Shown here: positions 59,955 to 64,000 of the stretch, in pieces
Layout of the letters: every line of letters begins with the position of its first letter
Position numbering within the stretch: position 1 is the stretch's first letter
Assembly: GCA_008933735.1 (NCBI GenBank)
Contig: WBUL01000007.1
Location: 124,001 to 188,000, forward strand
DNA from: Anaerolineae bacterium
Lineage (GTDB): Bacteria; Chloroflexota; Anaerolineae; Aggregatilineales; J027
Direction: 5' to 3'
Length of the DNA stretch: 64,000 bases
The notes under the pieces: generated by a model
Database searches by the model: none
What the model saw: only the letters and a program-made list of their open reading frames with translations
Told to the model about the DNA's origin: nothing
Made by a program: the position numbers and the translations under genes

Positions 59955-61049
59955 ATGAAAAAGAGTTTTCTGGTGATTTTGGTCTTTTTAGCCTGTCTTT
60001 CCCCCACAAGCGCACAGGAGGACACATGCGCGTCGGGTCAGTGGAACATCAATGGGGAATGTGCCTCGCCTGACACAATCCAGCCGGGCTGGAATACCGT
60101 ATTACCCGGCGGAGATACCTCCTGCGCGCACGGGACACCTTTTCAGTTCTGGATTCGCCCCGGCAGCAGCAACGACGTGCTGATCTTTTTTCAGGGCGGC
60201 GGCGGATGCTGGAGCGCAGAAACCTGTCAGCAGGGCAGCAGTTGGTACAACCAAGTTGCTGGCTCACAGGCTTCGATCAGCCGGGCGGGTCTTTTTGATT
60301 TTGATCACCCGGAAAATCCTTTCACAGATTACACCTACGTGGTAGTGCCGTCCTGCACGGGGGATGTGTATATGGGCGCGAAGTACAAAGCTTATGGCGA
60401 AAATGTCCAGATCTATCATCACGGATTCATCAATCTGAGTTCGGCCCTGCAATTTGTCTTTGACACCAGGGAGCAGCCCGACTCGATTTTTGTGACCGGG
60501 TGCAGCGCCGGAAGTCCGGGGTCAGCGATTGCCGCCCCACGTTTGATTCAGCATTATCCCAATACCCGAGTGACACAGTTAGGAGATTCGCTCGGTGCAA
60601 TCTTTGACACTCCCGACGATATGGAAGAATTGTGGGGGATTCAGTCCAGCATCCCAGATTGGATACCGGACATGCCATCCGCCGAGGCTTTCACCATGAG
60701 CGCCTATTACATCGCATTGGCGAACTATTACCCCAATTATCGCTTTGGGCAGTATAACTCTCTTTTTGACCGGGTTCAGCAGCGCTATTTCAGCATTGGG
60801 CAGTCCGACCCGGCAGCATACCTCGCCGAAACACTGAATACGACGCTGAGTCAGATCAGCGAACACGCGCCCAATTTTCGGTCTTATACTGCCGAAGGCG
60901 ATCTACACTGCATCACGCCGCGCCCCGAATTTTACAGCTACACCGTCAACGGAGTTCGTTTTGTCGACTGGATTGCGGCTTATGCACAGGGGGAAAGCAT
61001 CAATACGATTCACTGTGAAGCCTGCGACAGGCTTTATAACGGCGATTAA
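59955..61049 (+). CDS. Secreted pectinacetylesterase-like hydrolase
   Basis: 364 residues. A signal peptide ('MKKSFLVILVFLACLSPTSA') is followed by a PAE/notum-type domain: 'VLIFFQGGGGCWSAETC' (oxyanion-side Gly-rich motif), 'YTYVVVPSCTGDVYMG' and the nucleophile 'VTGCSAGSPGSAIAA', with Ser in GCSAGS. Near the end 'GDLHCITP' could supply the His. Pectinacetylesterases remove acetyl groups from polysaccharides outside the cell; the physiological substrate here is unknown. Eleven cysteines suggest disulfides. ATG 59955 is chosen since GAGGA lies 8 nt upstream. The gene is separated from the next by 20 nt. Confidence 0.83.
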   Translation: MKKSFLVILVFLACLSPTSAQEDTCASGQWNINGECASPDTIQPGWNTVLPGGDTSCAHGTPFQFWIRPGSSNDVLIFFQGGGGCWSAETCQQGSSWYNQVAGSQASISRAGLFDFDHPENPFTDYTYVVVPSCTGDVYMGAKYKAYGENVQIYHHGFINLSSALQFVFDTREQPDSIFVTGCSAGSPGSAIAAPRLIQHYPNTRVTQLGDSLGAIFDTPDDMEELWGIQSSIPDWIPDMPSAEAFTMSAYYIALANYYPNYRFGQYNSLFDRVQQRYFSIGQSDPAAYLAETLNTTLSQISEHAPNFRSYTAEGDLHCITPRPEFYSYTVNGVRFVDWIAAYAQGESINTIHCEACDRLYNGD

Positions 61050-61069
61050 CGCTGTAAAATAGCGCAGTC

Positions 61070-62968
61070 ATGAGACTGCAACTTTCCAGACAAATGACGC
61101 TTACAGGGCTGGTCGGCATTCTTGTCCTGCTGGCCTTCACTTCTTTGTATTTCTCTACCCGCACCGAAGTACATACCTTCGATGCCCTGTCTTATACCAG
61201 GGATGTTGAAACCAAACCCTTCGGACAGCTTTACCACCCACACCATCTGCTGTATGGCCCCCTGGGACGCCTGACTTTCGAGCTGGCAAAAAATCTGGGG
61301 TACGAAGGTCGGGCCGACCAACCTGTTCAGTTTGTCAATGCCCTGGCGGGGGCATCCGGCGTGGTACTGCTGTGGCTGTTCGGGAGACGGTTCACAGGCA
61401 AAAACTGGCAGCCGCTTGGGGTGGCGGTGCTGGTTGGAATGTGTTACGCCTACTGGCTGTACGCTGCTGAAGTCGAAGTATATACCCTGGCAGCCATGTT
61501 TATCACGCTGGCGCTGTGGATTCTCACCCGATTAGAAGAGCATCCCCGTGAAGTGATTTTTCTGGCACTGGCTACAGCGGGCGCGGCCATGTTCCACCAG
61601 ACGAATCTGATGTTTGCGGCGCCGGTAGGTCTGTTCCTGCTGATGGACACCCAACTGCGAAAGTTTTTGCTTCTGTACGGTCTAGTTCTTGCGGGAGCGG
61701 TTGCTTTACCCTATCTGGCAGTTGGCTGGAACAGTGGCTTCCGTGATTTTGACGCTTATTACCATTGGCTGACCGATTACGCGCAAACAGATCAGTGGGG
61801 CGGCAACCTGAACTTTGATACCCTGGACGCCCTCCGCGCCGGTCTCAGGAATACCGTCAGTCCTGAAAATGATACGCTGGTTGTCCTATTTTATGCGCTT
61901 GCAGGAACAGGGCTGCTGACGGCCCTCCGGACTCAAAAAAAAAACTGGCTGGTTTTTGGTTTTAGCTGGCTGATTCTCTATGGCGGCTTTTTCTGGTGGT
62001 GGGAGCCCTGGAATATTGAATTCTGGATCGTGCTGCTGCCCTTGTGGGCCATGTGGATGCTGGCGGGGAATCGAGCGATCATTTCCCTGGCGGCTGGGCT
62101 GCTTGCCATTTTTCTTTTTCGTGCTCATTATACGCCACTCCGCGAAGCCGCTGATGCCCAAAAAGACTACTACCAGCAAATCACCCAGACACTTGCCCCA
62201 CAGTTGCGGCAAACCGATCTCGTGGTGACACGCGGCAATATCCTGGATTTATACCTGCCTTTTTATGCCAATCATCCGCCAAGTTTTGTCGTATCGCTGC
62301 GGGAAATCAGCTTAGGGGGTGGCAATAAACTGGATACGCTGATGAACCGTATCACACCTGCCTACCACTACGGACGGCTCATTTTTATTGACCAAATGGT
62401 GCTGGATGAGCCCATGAATGAACAGCGCAACCCGTTCGGACTGACTGCCGAGGATATTACTACGTTCAAGGAACGGTTTCCGATTCAGAAAAATGTGACC
62501 TATAACGGCAGCACTGTATTTTACAGCATTGGCAAGCGCACTGCCCCCGACGAAAATTCCTGGTCATTTGAGAACGAGTTGCAGGGTTGGGCAGCGTTTG
62601 GGCTGGACAATGCCCGGTTTGAAAACGGCGGCTGGTGTTTTACGGGCGGCGGCGATCCCTGGATTGAAAGCCCGGAGGTGCAGGTCAACGCGGCAAACTA
62701 CCCCCGCATTCAAATCGACCTGGAAATCCAGTCCCCGGCAAAAGAAGGGCAGGTTTTCTGGATGCAGCAGGGAGAAGGTCTGAGTGAAGACCGTTCGCTT
62801 CGATTTCCGTTAACAACGGGACGAAAGACTTATACCCTGGAACTGACTGGACAAAATGGATGGGAGGGCACTATTGTTTTCCTGCGCCTTGACCCCATCC
62901 CGGAAAATCTTGATGTGACCGCATGTGTGTACAGCATCCAACTCATGGATGAATTTAGAAAAAACTAA
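61070..62968 (+). CDS. Multi-pass membrane glycosyltransferase-like protein with C-terminal beta domain
   Basis: 632 residues. Around ten membrane helices cover 1-360. The first outer loop holds 'TFDALSYTRDVETKPFGQLYHPHHLLYGPLGRL', with acidic residues and paired His resembling GT-C (DUF2723-like) enzymes. A soluble segment (365-480) and a beta-sandwich-like C-terminal domain ('SWSFENELQGWAAFGLDNARFENGGW', 'WIESPEVQVNAANYPRIQIDLEIQ') follow. The latter may bind carbohydrate. The activity is inferred from fold only. It starts 20 nt after the esterase stop on the same strand. Confidence 0.72.
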   Translation: MRLQLSRQMTLTGLVGILVLLAFTSLYFSTRTEVHTFDALSYTRDVETKPFGQLYHPHHLLYGPLGRLTFELAKNLGYEGRADQPVQFVNALAGASGVVLLWLFGRRFTGKNWQPLGVAVLVGMCYAYWLYAAEVEVYTLAAMFITLALWILTRLEEHPREVIFLALATAGAAMFHQTNLMFAAPVGLFLLMDTQLRKFLLLYGLVLAGAVALPYLAVGWNSGFRDFDAYYHWLTDYAQTDQWGGNLNFDTLDALRAGLRNTVSPENDTLVVLFYALAGTGLLTALRTQKKNWLVFGFSWLILYGGFFWWWEPWNIEFWIVLLPLWAMWMLAGNRAIISLAAGLLAIFLFRAHYTPLREAADAQKDYYQQITQTLAPQLRQTDLVVTRGNILDLYLPFYANHPPSFVVSLREISLGGGNKLDTLMNRITPAYHYGRLIFIDQMVLDEPMNEQRNPFGLTAEDITTFKERFPIQKNVTYNGSTVFYSIGKRTAPDENSWSFENELQGWAAFGLDNARFENGGWCFTGGGDPWIESPEVQVNAANYPRIQIDLEIQSPAKEGQVFWMQQGEGLSEDRSLRFPLTTGRKTYTLELTGQNGWEGTIVFLRLDPIPENLDVTACVYSIQLMDEFRKN

Positions 62969-63028
62969 AATGGTTCTGGTGTATGGGTGTATCCGGTATG
63001 ATGAAGATACATAAGGTTCGGAACAGCG

Positions 63029-64000
63029 ATGATTTCTATACAGCTTAACCATGAGGATTTGAACCATATTCGTTTTGCCTACAGCCCGTTAATGGAAGTC
63101 AGCATGAGCTTCTGGGTGCTTTATGACCCCTGTGATGGAACACATTTTGCAGACTGGATTGCGGAAACCCGGCGGGCACTGGCAGGCATCGAACTCCCAT
63201 ATATGCAAGCGACAGTGCTGTTCAAGCATTTCATCGCGGACTTCATGACTCTGCCACCAGCAAGCCCTGCTTCGACCTTCGAGGATGAGATTGAACGTCT
63301 CCGGGCCGTGCCACCAGGGCTGATTCGAAAAAACATTGAGTACATTGTGTACAGGGTGGGCCAAAACGTTTATCTCGACCATTACCTGACCCACCCGCAT
63401 GAAGCGGTGGAACACCTGATTCAGGAAATCCGTGTGTACTGGGAACGGGCCATTGCCCCCCACTGGCAGCGCATCAGCCTGATCCTCGAAAAGGACATTC
63501 TCTACCGGGCACGGCAGATGGCGCTCTATGGGATTGGCAGCACGTTTTCTGACATCAGCCATTTCATCTCATATCAGACACAGTCTCTTTACATTAATAG
63601 AGGCAGTGCTGAACTTGCCCCCACTTTTTACAACTATGCTTATCAATCAGACGGGGCCGGGTTGTATCTGGTGCCGACCTTCTTCAAAACCGGAAATGGG
63701 CTGTCATGGCAGATTACCGAGGACTTCAAGCCGATGCTCGTGTATGCCGCACGGGGTACAGGCCTTTGGCAGCAATCCAATACGGCTGAGCCGAATGAGG
63801 CCATGGAAATCATCGTGGGTTCTGGCAAATCCAGGCTGATGCAGTCGCTCCTTGACCCGTCCACGACGGGCGAACTGGCAGACAAATTGGCGGTGACCGC
63901 CGGAGCAGTCTCGCAGCACTTGAATCGGCTGACTCAGGCAGGTCTGGTCGTGTCGCACCGTCAGGGGAACTATGTTTATCATGAACTTTCGGAACGCGGC
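63029..64000 (+). CDS. ArsR-type HTH regulator with DUF5937-like N-terminal domain (3' end outside window)
   Basis: 324 codons, open to the end of the window. The N-terminal 240 residues ('IRFAYSPLMEVSMSFWVLYDP') match the DUF5937-like domain often fused to ArsR helix-turn-helix units. The C-terminal winged HTH is visible: 'TTGELADKLAVTAGAVSQHLNRLTQAGLVVSHRQGNYVYHELSERG'. No metal-binding cysteines are seen. It probably represses nearby transport or efflux genes beyond the window. ATG 63029 has only a weak SD (GGAA, 5 nt away). Confidence 0.85.
   Translation, partial: MISIQLNHEDLNHIRFAYSPLMEVSMSFWVLYDPCDGTHFADWIAETRRALAGIELPYMQATVLFKHFIADFMTLPPASPASTFEDEIERLRAVPPGLIRKNIEYIVYRVGQNVYLDHYLTHPHEAVEHLIQEIRVYWERAIAPHWQRISLILEKDILYRARQMALYGIGSTFSDISHFISYQTQSLYINRGSAELAPTFYNYAYQSDGAGLYLVPTFFKTGNGLSWQITEDFKPMLVYAARGTGLWQQSNTAEPNEAMEIIVGSGKSRLMQSLLDPSTTGELADKLAVTAGAVSQHLNRLTQAGLVVSHRQGNYVYHELSERG

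Noticed and set aside
1-64000. tRNA, rRNA, CRISPR arrays, insertion sequences, phage integrase or attachment sites
   Set aside because: Looked for by eye in intergenic gaps and among proteins; none recognised. A covariance-model scan would be needed to exclude a tRNA with certainty.

Overview
The window reads as a chromosomal segment of a Chloroflexota bacterium, probably from the Anaerolineae side. This is inference from gene style, as there is no rRNA or marker tree. The signs are roughly 52-55% G+C, many secreted proteins with Pro/Thr (PTxTP) linkers, numerous TPR and beta-propeller proteins, SH3-like, LysM and PA14-like modules, a sortase, a DprE1/DprE2-like pair and an alpha-2-macroglobulin. 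No rRNA, tRNA, CRISPR array, insertion sequence or phage module was seen. Genes lie on both strands in short operons, often with 4-nt or direct stop/start contacts.

Layout. 1-5.3 kb: the end of a large PA14-like membrane protein, a tandem-HTH regulator with a TPR partner, a secreted protein, a sortase, a LysM protein and the tRNA-editing protein AlaX. 5.4-12.5 kb: an MFS carrier, a secreted protein, twin 2TM proteins, a PIG-V-like mannosyltransferase, a TPR protein and an EF-G-like GTPase. 12.5-16.1 kb: a beta-propeller gene split by a frameshift, an L,D-transpeptidase and a small membrane protein. 16.1-24.6 kb: a long minus-strand block with a dprE1-dprE2-MFS operon, an SGNH hydrolase, a TerB protein, three methyltransferases and a beta-propeller. 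24.7-34.4 kb: a large GAF/PAS histidine kinase, a PLP lyase, a secreted SH3-like protein, a membrane TIR protein with an extracellular lectin-like domain, a DM13 remnant, a macrodomain and a GT39 glycosyltransferase. 34.5-47.7 kb: a zinc-ribbon protein, argS, a nuclease-like protein, a peptide ABC transporter lacking ATPases, an RNase HI with a second inactive-looking RNase H fold, a sugar dehydrogenase, a VWA lipoprotein, a small lipoprotein, a homoserine-kinase-like pseudokinase and a DUF554 protein. 47.8-64 kb: a 1970-residue alpha-2-macroglobulin, an inactive-looking alpha/beta hydrolase, a site-2 protease with CBS domains, an M20 amidohydrolase, acetyl-CoA synthetase, a pectinacetylesterase-like protein, a membrane glycosyltransferase and the start of an ArsR-type regulator.

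How the genes fit together. Many products act at the cell envelope: sortase, LysM, L,D-transpeptidase, several GT-C membrane glycosyltransferases and the DprE-like epimerase pair. Housekeeping genes (argS, acs, EF-G-like, alaX, rnhA) are scattered among them. The most unusual content is a set of proteins that keep a fold but have lost catalytic residues (SDR K to M, GHMP kinase motifs, second RNase H domain, hydrolase Ser to Gly). Also unusual are the TIR-transmembrane-lectin protein beside a macrodomain, and a possible orphan small RNA near 45.7-45.9 kb. Starts were moved downstream where a Shine-Dalgarno (SD) sequence, promoter or signal peptide supported it.
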